Source of the DNA: Lithospermum erythrorhizon
Taxonomy: Eukaryota; Streptophyta; Magnoliopsida; Boraginales; Boraginaceae
Direction: 5' to 3'
Assembly: GCA_019722365.1 (NCBI GenBank)
Contig: JADFUC010000391.1
Location: forward strand, 372,001-436,000
Length of the DNA stretch: 64,000 nucleotides
A model generated the notes under the pieces. The model was not told where the DNA came from and searched no databases. It worked only from the letters and a program-made list of their open reading frames with translations. Position 1 is the first letter of the stretch, and every line of letters begins with the position of its first letter. The translations under genes were made by a program, and so were the position numbers. Below, one piece after another: positions 24,960 through 37,137 of this stretch.

Positions 24960-27900
24960 AGAGAATAATACTCACCTCAAGCTGAGTACATCATGAACGC
25001 TCTAACTTACTTAAGTAAAAACTCCAAACTTCTAGTGCCTTAGTGAAAATGTCCAATTGATCGAGTAGATACATGATTAGTAGAAATAGTCTCATCCAAG
25101 ATAGTTGTCCCTTTAGAAAATGACAATAATCTCTATATGCTTTGAACGCCTGGCCAATTACCCGATTCTCGTGGGTAAGATACAAAAGCAAGATTTAATC
25201 GTCACACTTCAATGTCAACGTCGAGGGATGATCCACGCTAAAACAATGTAACAAAACCCTTTAACCACAAAAGAATCGTAGCTCATGGACATTTATCAAA
25301 TAAAGAATGAGAAAACAATCAGTCGCTTTCATCTTCCAAGAAATAGGAGAATCGCCAAGTTAAACATAATCCAAACTGTAAACAAGAATGGGTAAAGCTG
25401 ACAACTGTCCAATCAGAATCATGATCAACTTGTGCATTTAGTCACATCTCTCACTCAGTTACTACGCTTAATCTCGACACCCCTTTCTCGCATACTTCAC
25501 TACACGCAGTTGATCTCGATGCCTATGTAAAACCGAGAGTATATGAACCGCATAAGATAAGCCGGCGACGAAAAAGACATATATAAACACCACCAACGAG
25601 TAACGCTTCCACATCCTCAGCACTGGCTCTAACTACCCAAATGGCGGGCTCCAGCAGAAATGCACCGGTTCCGGCACCCAATAGTCTGCCTCTAGATAAT
25701 ATTTCCAGGACATATTTCTGACCTTTAAATACCTTGGCTAAACTTCAATACCTAGAAAACATCAACAGATCTTTCATGAAAGATAGGACTCAAGATATTT
25801 AAATCCAGACAAAGCAAAGGAATCATTACCAGAGATAATCAAATCATCAACATATACTAAAACATGAATAAGTATATGATCCTTACACAAAGTGGAACAA
25901 CTTAGTAATTGTGAGTATATCAGAGTGAATCTATTACTCTTCAAAGCTATGGCCAACTTGGAAAACCAACAACGAGGCGCTTGCTTACAAATACAAGGAC
26001 TTACGGCTTCATGCATAAGCCCTGGACGACCCCTTTGAAAACCCCATAGTATCCTAATATAAACCTCCTCTCAGATCCCCGTACGAAAATGCATCGTAAA
26101 ACATCCATCCGATTTAACTCCAATTCCTTAACCTAGCCTACCTGCAAGGAAAGTCTGCACGGTGACCATCTTAGCCACTAGAGCGAAAGTATCATTATAA
26201 TCGATACCTTCCACCAGATGATGTCCAAACACAACCAGTCTGGCTTTAAACCTCTCAACACTATCATCAGAGTTATATTTGATCTTATAGACCCACTGTG
26301 TACCAAGAGCCTTCTTACCCTCAGGTAGTTGTACTACACTTCATGTGCCATTATCCTCTAATGCGAGAGACGCTCTCCATCGAGGATTTTTCATTGCTTT
26401 TTGAAATACTTTGGTTCACAACCTGCAGTTATAGCTGCAAGAAAATTTATGTGGCCAATGGTAAACGACACAATTTACCTAAATAGATAACAAATACTGA
26501 GGGTCTGTAATAGGAGGGAAAGAACGGAGGATGTATTCAACTTTGGCAGCCAAAGATAAACAACATAATCCTTCAATCTAACAGATGGAACTTTAGCACG
26601 TTTTCCTCTACCCATCTCTAGTCCTCCTGTACTACAACACCGTCATCATCAAAGATCTAACCAACAATCCTTTACCGGGACCAGTCAAGACAACAAATGT
26701 TGCTACAAACTCTGGTAGAGATCTACTGGAATTGTTCACCGGCAAATAAGCCCCCATACGATCGCTCGGGTTGGTTGTTCTCAGACTAAACAACGCTTCC
26801 CGAATATCATTTCAGAACGCAAACCCCATAGTTCTCCGTGTCACTATACTGGGGAGGTACGCACCATTCACAAAGAACTAATGCGAGGAGAAGCGAAGAT
26901 CTAGATTTAGTGGTGGAACTATTCCCCAATATCCTTTATCAGCCCGTTTACGATTAATTGCGTATCAATTCATCACTGCCTGGGTTAAACGAGATTACTG
27001 TAACTTAGTGTTCACCTTAGTAAATCAGATATCATTGTTGGGTTCTCATGATAATTTATGGGCTATGAAGGACATAGATCTTTACTATTAATCGTTATAA
27101 TAATAGTAACCGGTCAATTATTATTATTATTAACTTACTATTACGTGAGTCTGTAAGGTCACACACATACAATGATATTCGAATATTTCGAATGAAATTA
27201 AACGAGACTTTATATTGAGAGATATATTCTCAATATTTATATATTTGTCAAATATATATCACGAATATCAATTGGTTAAACTTGCAAGTTTAATCAATTA
27301 CAATCAAATTGATTAATAACTGATAAATCATTCGATATGGACTGCTAGCATTTTAAATTGACTTGTTAAGTTAATTAAAATACTACAAGCAACTCACTAG
27401 CGATCAGCTATTTGATTGTAAGCTGCAACGGCCCAATTAAGCAATCCAGTTAAACCGATTTCAACGAAGTCGCTAACTACGTGAATTGGGACTCGCATTT
27501 AAAGAAAGCGGATTAGGCTTTTTATCGGCACCATTGAAGAACCCAACCCTCTCTATAGTCAGTCGCTCTCCCCAAGAATCGGAAGAGTTTTTCTTCCAAT
27601 TTTATTCATTCTTCAAACCCTAAAGAAGTCTGGCACCTTGCCCGCTTCTCTCGTGCGTGCAATCTGTAGGCATCATTTCGTGTCAATGTTTGGAGAGGAC
27701 TTTAAGTGGGCATTCACGCTGGGGCGCCAAGGTATTTTGGGTTCATTGCTCTTCCGTTGCAATGTAAGAATTCTTGTATTCATACATTTATATTTTTGTG
27801 TTTAATTTCAATATACATCTTTTCGAGGATCCGGGATGTGTTGAACAGTGTTATCAATGAATTAATTCATACTAGATTCTAAATAGCAGATAAGGAAACT

Positions 27901-29110
27901 GCCTTCATAAAAAATAACATCACGGAAACAAAATATGTACGTAGACACCAAATCAAGGCTAACTTCAAGACTTTTTTTCCATAAGGATAACCCACAAAAT
28001 ACATTTTCAGATACGATCGTTGAACTTATCAAACTTAGCCTTTTTGATCATAAAGAAAACATAGGCAACCAAAAACACGGAGTTTGTTAAGTGGGGGTTG
28101 ACTATAAATTAACTCATACCGGGTCTTAAAAAATCAAGAATAATAGAAGTATAATGATTAATCGATGCGAGTAGCTTAAAATATTATCTTACCCTAAAAA
28201 TCAATAGGTAGACCACTCAAACCGTAAGTCTCGACCTGTCATTCAAAATATGGCGATGCTTACGCCCACCTCCCATTCTCGCCGAGGGTCCTGCCACAAG
28301 AAGTCTCTAAAACATATGCCATTTCGAGAAATAGTCTCAAGACAAAGAAATCCAATTCCACATCGGGCAAGACGGACAAATTTTATTTTTAGCATTAAAT
28401 TGTTCATCAATCATGGCAAAAATTTCATAAAATACTTCAACACTTACGTTTTTTCAATCAAATGTACACAAACATCCCAGAAGCATCATCCAATAAAAAA
28501 CAACGCGCACCACAAGACGATGGAGCGCGACAGGTCCCTGGCAAATCACAATGAATTAATTTAAAGGACGCAGCCTTATGTCAATTAAATACAAAGGAAT
28601 CTCTAGTAAAAGCTAGATCATGACACACAATATAGGCTTGATTCGACAAATGAGAAGAATTCGAGATAAATGGTAAAAATCAAACTATTTTGTCTAAGGG
28701 ATTTAATCTAATCGCTATGCCACAACTCCGAAATACCTTCATATCGATATGCAACATCCGAGCCCCCGCTAATATTGCAAAAATAATATACCGTCCCGCC
28801 GCTCCCTAACTCCAATCAAGGTCCTCAAAGTAGGTTTCGTGATAAAACAAGTATGCTGGTAACCCGAACTACGCAATTCATATTATCGGACAACCGAAGT
28901 CACATTAAATTAAATTGCGTGTAAACCGAGGCACATATGTAACATCATACAATATCAAACTAGGAAGCACAATCGGACTCCACCACATTTCCGCTAGCAT
29001 TAGCAAGTTTTACATCCGAAGACCAATCGGACAAACTGTAAATTAATAAATACGAGTCAAGACAAAGAATATCACCAAAGAACATGATTGGGAAGATCAA
29101 TTATCCAGAA
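24960..29110 (-). mobile_element. Decayed Ty1/copia retrotransposon A
   Basis: Copia-order fragments lie on the minus strand, all stop-ridden: a protease/gag-side segment at about 28860-29110, integrase core at 28230-28560 (IHCDLPGTCRAPSS, then LLDDASG), the first part of reverse transcriptase at 26100-26330 (WVYKIKYNSD, VEGIDYND), the polymerase core at 25774-26016 (KQAPRCWF and the YVDD active site), and the RNase H end at 24991-25191 (DIFTKALEVW). The order protease-integrase-RT-RNase H is the copia arrangement. The element's own LTRs were not found. A solo LTR of another element interrupts it between integrase and RT. Confidence 0.8.
26940..27884 (+). repeat. Solo LTR, copy A
   Basis: Homologous, in inverted orientation, to the LTRs at 55480-56310 and 56725-57706. 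Shared stretches include TTCACCTTAGTAA, TTCTCATGATAATTTA, the AT-rich ATTATTATTATTAA block, AAACTTGCAAGTTTAATCA, and the 3' end AATTCATACTAGATTCTAA. There is no internal domain of its own on either side; it sits inside copia A. The left border is approximate. Confidence 0.7.
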
Positions 29111-29397
29111 GGAAAGAAATTTTACCATTCAAACGATAATAATTGTATGGTTAACAATTGGATCGAGTACTCGAGTTTTTGTTTTAGTTAACTGACTGAA
29201 CCTTTTCGAAGTCCGACGAGTTTTCTACTGAAATTTCCGAGTTAGATCGAGTCTTGGTATACCCGGTCCGATTCGACTCGTTTAAAGACCTACCACAAAG
29301 TTTTACATATATACAAATAAAAAATATTCATCCTTGCTTGGATCTGGGATCACACATAAATTAAAAGGGTTCACATCAATCCGAGATCTTGAAGTAA

Positions 29398-29727
29398 TCA
29401 TCCTACAAATCCGCCACCATCACCGCCGCCGCCGCCATCAGAATAAATGATACTAATAGCAGCCATGGCAGCTAAACCACCACCTCCAGCCATAACCCCC
29501 GAAACACCGTTATCCGCCGTGGTATTATTACTTTGCTGAGCCTGACCACCATAAGTTCTCCCATTTAAATTTCTACTTTGTTTCTTTGCAATATTAATAC
29601 TAGTAGGAATAATATTTTTCTTCTTGCTACTTGATCTTCTCGATATAATTATTATTGTTGCTAAAACTATAAGAAGGAAAACTATGGAAATGCAAACAAA
29701 AATAGCAATATCATGCCCTTTGTTCAT
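29398..29727 (-). CDS. Small glycine-rich single-pass membrane protein
   Basis: 109 codons, single exon, from ATG 29725-29727. After MNKGHD comes one hydrophobic helix (about residues 7-29, IAIFVCISIVFLLIVLATII), then a basic stop-transfer patch (SRRSSSKKK), a polar middle with NNTTAD, a second alanine-rich hydrophobic stretch (residues 77-92) and a glycine-rich tail (SDGGGGGDGGGFVG). Similar short glycine-rich proteins with one N-terminal helix are found across plants and have no assigned function. Topology by the positive-inside rule would put the glycine tail in the cytosol. No introns or frame breaks; the codon pattern and residue composition look coding, but function is unknown. Confidence 0.65.
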   Translation of the reverse strand: MNKGHDIAIFVCISIVFLLIVLATIIIISRRSSSKKKNIIPTSINIAKKQSRNLNGRTYGGQAQQSNNTTADNGVSGVMAGGGGLAAMAAISIIYSDGGGGGDGGGFVG

Positions 29728-30531
29728 CTTGTTCTAATCTCGAGACGAATAATATAATTGAGCAGAATATGATAAGTACATATACTTGTCTATGGTTTAC
29801 GTAATGGAATAGTCTTGACTAATATTCAAATCAAAGTCGGCCTCGTCGTCATTGACTTTATAATTCCAAGGAATAACTAACTTATCCTAGGTCCGAGTTT
29901 GGCCAACTTGGCATCTTGGCAAGTTGAGATGGGAGCGTATAATTGAATATTTATGGTGACATTATTATTATAATATAGATAGTGTTTCAATCAATAATAA
30001 TGTTGTTGTGGCCGTTTATTATTAGCTTCGTTACGTTCATTTGGAAACTATCTTTATGGATGATTAATTTACAACTTGATCATATTATTTGACACAAAAT
30101 TAATAATTATCTCGTTCTATGTTCATATATTGTGCGTTTATCATTGAAAAATCATTACGGATGCTTTGTTGATTGGTTTTGTTAAAAATATTTGATCTTT
30201 GTACAATTGTACGTCATATTAAAATTATGTGCACTTGTTATGGAATATGTGAACTTTATACGATGATTAACAATAAATAATATGCAATAATAAGTAAACA
30301 CCAAATGATATATGTATTATAGTTTTGCTACTCATATAGTTGTTCGATTTGGGCATACATTTATCATCTTTAAATCCTCGTGAGGGCTAAACAAATTGTA
30401 AACACACTAAACACTTCTTACATTTAGCTGCCGTGCTAAACAATTGAATATAAAAATACATGCAAATTTAATATCAACCATAAATAGATTGAATAACTTA
30501 TCATAAAACTAAGCTTAGAAATGCCATTTAA
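29728..30531. other. Spacer between the small membrane protein and FAR genes
   Basis: AT-rich, no exon recognised. It contains the promoter side of the minus-strand small protein gene and the 3' flank of the FAR gene. Confidence 0.4.
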
Positions 30532-33500
30532 TTACTTAAATACGTATTTAACTATGCCAGGGATATGTGTCTTGGTGAAGTAATCCTCCCAATTAATGAT
30601 CTTTGGATCAAAGTAGAACAAATCCATCTCTGCATCACCCTGTTCAGCTGCCATTCGTAATTTCTCTGTGTTCATGTCGTCAAAACTGGTGGAACATATA
30701 AGTCCATTATTAATAGAAATGAAAACTACTAAGCATATAGATCAAAGTTATTAACTTAATAAAATTTATGCTTAAATTAAAATTTGGAAGTAGCGATGGA
30801 TTATTAATGATGAGATTATTGACACATGCAAGATTGATTTGGAAGGTTTTTTATTATAATAAAATTTGGTGCTTGTCATTGTAAAAACTCAAACCCAAGA
30901 TCTCGTATTTACGAGTAATATTCCGTAATCACGAGATTAATAAAGTATTTCTTGGTATGGTAAAATACTTTTTAAGATATATTAATAATATTACTCTATC
31001 GTATCCTTTAGTAAAATAATTTTTATTTACTTTTATAATCAATTAAATTAAAATAGGCAGTGTACATAATAAAGGTACTTACATCCCCTCAAAGAATAAG
31101 TAGGGTGCGTAAAGTTCCACCAATCGGTAAACAAACTTGATCTTTCGGTAGAGATTTATATACACCCCTTGAAAATACTGACAACATGCTACATTTACTA
31201 GTTGCAGTCCCTGATAAGAAACATAATCAGGAAATGAAAGAAATGAGTCTCATGTGATCATCATGGCAGGACTAATAATTTTCACGTGCTCGAGTTTTAT
31301 CATAAATGTCAAATTGGAACATCGATGAACAATCTGTAATAGTAAATTCATGCAATAAAATTTGCTAGAGTATTAGAACAAACCTTCAAAGGAATCAAGT
31401 AACGAAGCTCCATATATTTCTGGAAGCTATCCATAGTATTTAAAACTGTGATCTTGCCAACAATAACTGGTTTGCCATCTTTACCGATCCATGGATGATT
31501 TATGAAGTAAGTTTGGCCAATGTCTTGAACACGAGAAAACTCTAGAGGATTTGCAACTGAAGATCCAATATTGTATATGTGTTCTCCTGGTTGATTTGCA
31601 TGAGCCACGATTGCCACCAAGATTGCATTCACCACCATGTCTGCAGGAATCTGTGTATCATATTCAATTTTTATGTCAAATATTAGTTTATAGACACTCC
31701 ATTATATTGCAATTTAAGTAATTAAGGGTTCTTTTAAACGAAGTGATTAATTGCAATGCAAGTCTGAGTTTTTCAATCCTTATCACATCTGTCTTTAGTT
31801 AGAAATTTCTGTATTCGTAATTTGTAATAATACTATGTAATCGTACTCTTCATCGCTAATTTAAAAAAAAAATACTTACCACATCGATCAGGGTTGCCGG
31901 ATTCCCCAGAAAACAACTTAACTTGCCTGTACCATAACCAACTGCTAAGCTATCAATTGTCCTGTTTCAAATAAAACTTCATGCGAGTCAAATGTGCATT
32001 AAAAAATAGATTAGCTAATACTCTGTATAAAGATCTACCGAATCATATTTCAATAGGTCGTCTATTTGATTAAAAAAAATCTCGTAATTAAATTGGATTG
32101 AAGCCACGAAGTAATATAAAATTACCTGACGCCTTCGGCCCAACCGGGAAATGGCTCTTTGTAAGTGCTGGTTATGATGGTTGGACGTATGGTAACAAGA
32201 GGCATATTGGTTCCCATCATATCTCCAATAAGCATCTCTCCCATTGTCTTTGTGAACACATAGGTGTTCGGCCATCCATATTTTCTTGCCCTTCAAATTT
32301 TAGATAAGTATAAAATATTTTTCAACATCAATGATGAGCTCCTTTATCTATCCAGCTATCTGATAATGCATACAAAACCAAAAAAAGAATACTTACAAAA
32401 AAAAGGGTAGATCTAAATCTCGGTCTAATGGGAAAAATTATTTTAATTGTCATGAATCTGGTCAGTTCATTAAGGATTGTCCTAAGTCTAATAAAAAATC
32501 AAAGAAATGAGCATGCTAATTTGGCTATCGATGATGGTAATTTGGGTGATATTTTTATGACTAGAATTCAGGATTACGGATTGTCAACTCGTGATTTTCT
32601 CGATTCTTTACGCAAGTCCGATTGGTTATGACTTAATTGTAGCTTACATGACTCATTTTAAAAATCGTTTTCAAACTATAAAATGTTGAACATGGCTTTG
32701 TAAGTATTGGCAAATTCTAAAATTGCAATGTCTTGTGAATACGAGACGTATGCCTTAGGTTCTCTTCCTCGGTTCCTGTTTACTTAAGAATGCTAGGCAT
32801 GTTCCGATTTACGATATATAATTTGCTTTCATGTGCATCCCTTGAGGATGATGGTTTGGAGGGTAAATGGGGGTAAGGGGGTCATGAAAATTCTGAAGGG
32901 GTCACTTCTTGTTTTTTCTACTAAAAAAAAAATAACCTCTATGTTTGTCATGTTGAACCTGCTTATGCCTCTCGACTCTCAGGATCAATGTAAATCTATT
33001 TTATGGCATAATAGATTAGGTCATACGAGTACAAAGGATTAGAAATTTCGCATAAAGATGGTCATTTTGGTAGCGTAAAATGTTCCCCCATCCATTTTTG
33101 TGAATCATGCGTGTTAGGAAAAGCAACATAGGTAAGTTTTCCTATTTCCTCGCACTTAATCGACTAAGTATATCGGGATGTGTCGGAAAGATTTGCATGT
33201 CAATGCCAGTGAGGACCCTCTCAGTTGTTACGACATACGGAGGGAACCAATATTTTCTTTCCATTATTGATGATTATTCTAGAAAAGTTTGGTTTTAATG
33301 TTGAAACAAAAAATCCGATGTTTTTGATAAGTTTAAAACTGAAAATGTTAATTGAAACCAACCTGAAGAGAATTAAAGTTCTTGTGACCGATAATGGTCT
33401 TAAATTTTATAATAAATAAATGAATGATTTGTGTGCTAGTTCGGATATTGGGCAGATGATTCTGCTCTATACAATCAAAGATAACGGGGTAAATTAGAAG

Positions 33501-33736
33501 ATTTAATAACTCAGAGAAAGCGAGGGCTCTTTAGCCACGCCCGGTCTTTCTTCTAAGTAAGCTCGTGACGTTGTTACTACTGGCCGCTATTTTGATTACT
33601 AGGTCCCTTTAGTGTGCCTTTAGAGGGAAAGTTCCCAATCCGCTATGGGTCAAACTGGCTGATTTAAGTATCTGAGAAAGTTTTGTTGTGTTGGCTATAA
33701 ACAAAAGGTTGATAAGTTAGAATCCGTATCTAAGAA

Positions 33737-34023
33737 TGTAACGCCTGCTCCACAAGACCGGGTCGGCGCTACATTAGATTTGATTGACTCACAAACCATC
33801 ATCACTTAGCCTTTTCCAAGACGCTTTTGTCCTCACTCTCAATGCTCACCGAGAAACTTCCCAGCTGGTCACCCATCCTAGAATTACCCTGCAGTCAAGT
33901 ACGCTTTTAACATTGGAGTTCTATGAGATTTAGCTTCCGAAAAGAATATGCATCTTATAGTATTTAGTAAGACTAATCAAATCATATCAAACATATCACA
34001 CACACATTATGTCTGGTATTACA
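33737..34023 (-). repeat. 3' LTR of the Cassandra-type TRIM
   Basis: Ends in TGTAACGCC (plus strand left) and GGTATTACA (right). The 5S-like segment lies at about 33833-33930 and includes, on the minus strand, CTAGGATGGGTGACC, which matches the box C region of 5S rRNA genes. Confidence 0.85.
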
Positions 34024-34202
34024 AGCAACCTCCCCCACTTAAATACTCAACGCCTGCCAGCCACAACACATCCAAGACCGTACCATCCGTGTGAGATTCT
34101 AGAGGTGGCTCCTACGGCCTCAAGAGGTGTCCCGCACTTTGCGCCGCATAGCACTTAGCTTCACAAGCTCCGGATTCGCCTCTGGCCTCGATACCATTCA
34201 GA

Positions 34203-34481
34203 ATTGCCCGCGCATCTGGTCGGGCGCGTTATTAGATTTGATGGACTAGCCTCACAAACCACCACGAGTCTTTCCAGCTTGTCCTCACTCACGTGCTCAC
34301 TGAGAAACTTCCCCAGTGGGTCACCCATCCTAGAATTACCCCTGTGTCAAGCACACTTAACATCGAGTTCTTACGACGAAGCTTCCGAAGTTAAGATTTT
34401 ATCTTGACGGTATTTAGTAATACCAATCAAATCATATCAAACATATCACACACACACATTTTTGCGGCTCCGGGTATTACA
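34203..34481 (-). repeat. 5' LTR of the Cassandra-type TRIM
   Basis: Minus-strand start TGTAATACCCGGAGCC at 34481. The 5S-like segment at about 34286-34385 reads, on the minus strand, GTTAAGTGTGCTTGACAC (box A-like), GGTAATTCTAGG (intermediate element-like) and GGATGGGTGACCCACTGGGG (box C-like). The inner border is uncertain by a few bases. Confidence 0.82.
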
Positions 34482-37137
34482 AAGAAATGTGTTTTCTTAG
34501 ATATCCCCGCGGATGCGTTATGGGCTTCGATGGGGTCCTCAACCGATCAAAGTTAAGCGATAAGTATGTTTTAATGAAAATGAATTTCCCCGGCTTGACT
34601 CATCCTACTTCACCTATTAACGATGTCTAAACGAGGCGGAGCAATTGCCTAATAACACTAATCAACCTCGAACCTTCTTCGAGATTTCATAAATTAGTTC
34701 TTTGTAAATCACATTTAAATTACTCCTACTGAGGCGGAGGAATACCGCATTCTAACGAGGCGGAGAGTGTTGTTCCCATGTGAATGTTTTGCCCGATTCT
34801 AATGCTTTTGAATGACTCATCAACCTCACTAGGATGTATAAAAAGAACCATTAAATGCCCGGCAGATATGTAGAGATAACAATTGCCCTGATTGTAATTT
34901 TGTCCGTTTTGCTTTAATGTGTCGAATCCCTTGAGCGTGATGAGCCTAAGACTTTACAAAGAAACTTTAAGGTCGAAATATGCCAATGAATGGATTGATG
35001 CTATGAATAAAGGAAATGGAATTTAAGAATTAACTGCATTTGAAACTTGTTCCTAAACCCCTGGGGCTGTTCGTGGTAGACTGTAAGTGGTTGTTTAAGG
35101 TAAGCAAAACTAATAAGGTTAGATTTATGCCAGGTTAGTAGCTAATGGATTTACTCAAAATATGGTCAGATGTTGAAATTTTTGCTCATATAATTAAATT
35201 TACTATTGTTAAAATCATGCTTGCTTTAGTTGCTCATTTTAATTGGAAATTAAAACGACAACAATCTAATCAATCCATAAACATTTCAGTACTTGTAAAT
35301 CGAAATTAACTGAGCAATTAAAAATAGGTTGCTTAATTACTAAGCTGTGGACACATGAAGAAGCACCCTAAGGTTGACACATTTGTTGGCAAAATTCAAG
35401 ACGTTTATTGCCCCGAATGTGTTGAGTGCTAGTGCAATATCGTACCTGCAGGCATGCCATGATGCCATCAGCAATCACTTATAAAAGAAATCCGTCATCT
35501 ATATATACACTCTACTTTAAAATATTATTCACTTTTAACTTTTTTATAATTATACCTTTTCTCAACTTGACTCCAAATATATTTATTCGCGAGGATCGAA
35601 TATTTGATAAAAGTATATCAATGGAAAGAATTTGAAATTTATTTTTCATCGATAATTTCTACCGGTGATTATATATAATACAAACAAAATATTATCTACT
35701 CAATAAATGTTAAAGCATTAACTATCGAAAATTAAAAAATAAACAATCTTTTAAGAACGGAGGAAGTATTTCATATCAAGTGGTGGAATTAAGGGAAAAC
35801 ATAGGAAAACAATCTCCCTTAATTTTTTGAAAAATAGATGAGTATTATTAAAAAATTAAATTTCATTTTACATTTTCAGAAACATTATTTAGTTATGTTG
35901 AATATTTCAAATAATTATCTTAATTATTTTTATAATATAAATTCACTTGTAAATAGTTGTTGCCTTCTATTTATTAATTGGTAGTATATATTAAATAGGA
36001 TATGTTTTAATGGAGAAAATGTGTACATAATAAACATACCTTAATAAGTGTCTGGTATATATATCTTACTTAGTTACTTTGATATTATTGTGTACAACAA
36101 TAGAAACAAAAAGTTGCTTACAATACCAAATAATTAAAGCGAAGAGAGGGAGCGAGGCGTTTCTTTAAGTTTAATCTCAATAAATTATACGGAGTACCTT
36201 TCATCAAAGTTGGTTGTTGCGGCAATATTAACCACAATATCAACTTCCCTCAACATTTCTTCAAGCAAATTTGAGTCTTTCACTCCTAAGTTCTCATGTG
36301 TAATATCACCAGCTACAATTGTAATTTTCTTCGAAATGAAAGTGTTTAGCTTTTGGCCCCACTTCTCTTTCAGGACTTTATACAAGTCTTTTGCAATAAT
36401 CTACATACATTGACATGCATATATAGATAAATTATTAAACAAACAAGATAATATATAACTAAGTCTATGACCATCTATTTTGAGCAATATATTTTGTTGA
36501 CTACATATAATTAACTTGAAGCCTACGACCATCATTTCGAGTAGTAAACTATTTTAGTATTTGATTTTTCATCTATATATAACTTTATTTTTTTTAATAA
36601 AGAAAGCATAGATATTGTACACCAAGCATTTATATGTCAACGGTTAGATCATAATTTTTTTAATTTAATTAAGATTCATCTATAATGGAAATTAAATTTG
36701 TTAAAGCCATGCATGAATCAAATCTATCAACTAATTTGGTATGAAGATTATTGTACTTTTTTTAACGAAAGGATGTATAGGCATGGTGAATTGGTGATGA
36801 AATTAAAGCTTGTTATCTTCATTCTTACCTCATTGTTGAACCGTTGTAAAGCTGATTTCTCATCTTGAGCCCTCAACAAAAGATAGAGCTTCTTCACATT
36901 TGGTTGGACTCTCAATATTTTCTCAATGAAAACTGCAACCATGCATGCACCAAATTAATTTGTTAATTTTATCATCAACTCCAACTTTAGATTAAAACAT
37001 AGATTAAAACTAACAAAAATAATGAAAAGTGGGATTTTGACATAAATTAAAATATTACTTTTTGCTAGAAATCCGGTAGCACCAGTGACTATAATGTTCT
37101 TGTTTTCAAAAAAACGAAGAATACTTCCTATCTCCAT

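Larger units (their letters stand above)
33737..34481 (-). mobile_element. Cassandra-type TRIM retrotransposon, complete
   Basis: 745-bp non-coding element flanked by the perfect 5-bp target duplication AAGAA (33732-33736 and 34482-34486). Removing it with one AAGAA restores the host copia frame. Two LTRs of roughly 280 bp begin TGTAATACC on the minus strand. The 5' LTR (minus sense) is followed by a primer-binding site TGGTATCGAGGCC (34184-34196), and the polypurine tract AAGTGGGGGAGG (about 34028-34039) precedes the 3' LTR. Each LTR contains a 5S-rRNA-like segment, the defining trait of Cassandra elements. It carries no protein-coding capacity. Confidence 0.88.
32397..35370 (+). mobile_element. 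Truncated Ty1/copia element inside the FAR gene
   Basis: It begins abruptly inside gag (KKGRSKSRSNGKNY, then a zinc-knuckle remnant with HESGQFIKDC), continues with the pre-integrase region (SILWHNRLGHTSTKD near 33000), integrase core (FLSIIDDYSRK near 33260; VLVTDNGLKF near 33390) and the start of reverse transcriptase (about 34980-35270), and then fades. Several stops and frameshifts are present. No LTR, primer-binding site or polypurine tract of its own is visible, so both ends are missing. Opposite orientation to FAR. Interrupted by the TRIM element at 33737-34481. Confidence 0.8.
30532..37137 (-). pseudogene. Alcohol-forming fatty acyl-CoA reductase gene with central exon(s) lost
   Basis: FAR enzymes reduce very-long-chain acyl-CoAs to primary alcohols for wax, suberin or pollen wall, at the ER or plastid. 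Minus-strand exons: 37059-37137 (start MEIGSILRFFENK, NAD-binding TGATGFLAK), 36829-36932 ([15 protein letters not shown]), 36198-36400 ([25 protein letters not shown]), 32126-32290 ([12 protein letters not shown] with the YxxxK catalytic pair, [16 protein letters not shown]), 31880-31961, 31384-31650, 31083-31210 and 30532-30685 (DDMNTEKLR, stop). All have good splice borders. The exon(s) expected between FDER and KYGWPN, roughly 100 residues, are absent; a truncated copia element occupies that space. Splicing 36198 directly to 32290 would be out of frame. The gene is therefore probably dead, though every remaining exon is open. Confidence 0.85.

Noticed and set aside
28250..28564. 104-codon plus-strand frame
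   Set aside because: Antisense to the decayed integrase of copia element A.
33833..34385. 5S rRNA genes
   Set aside because: The 5S-like parts are diverged, lie inside both LTRs of a TRIM element with target duplication, and are not tandem 5S gene units.
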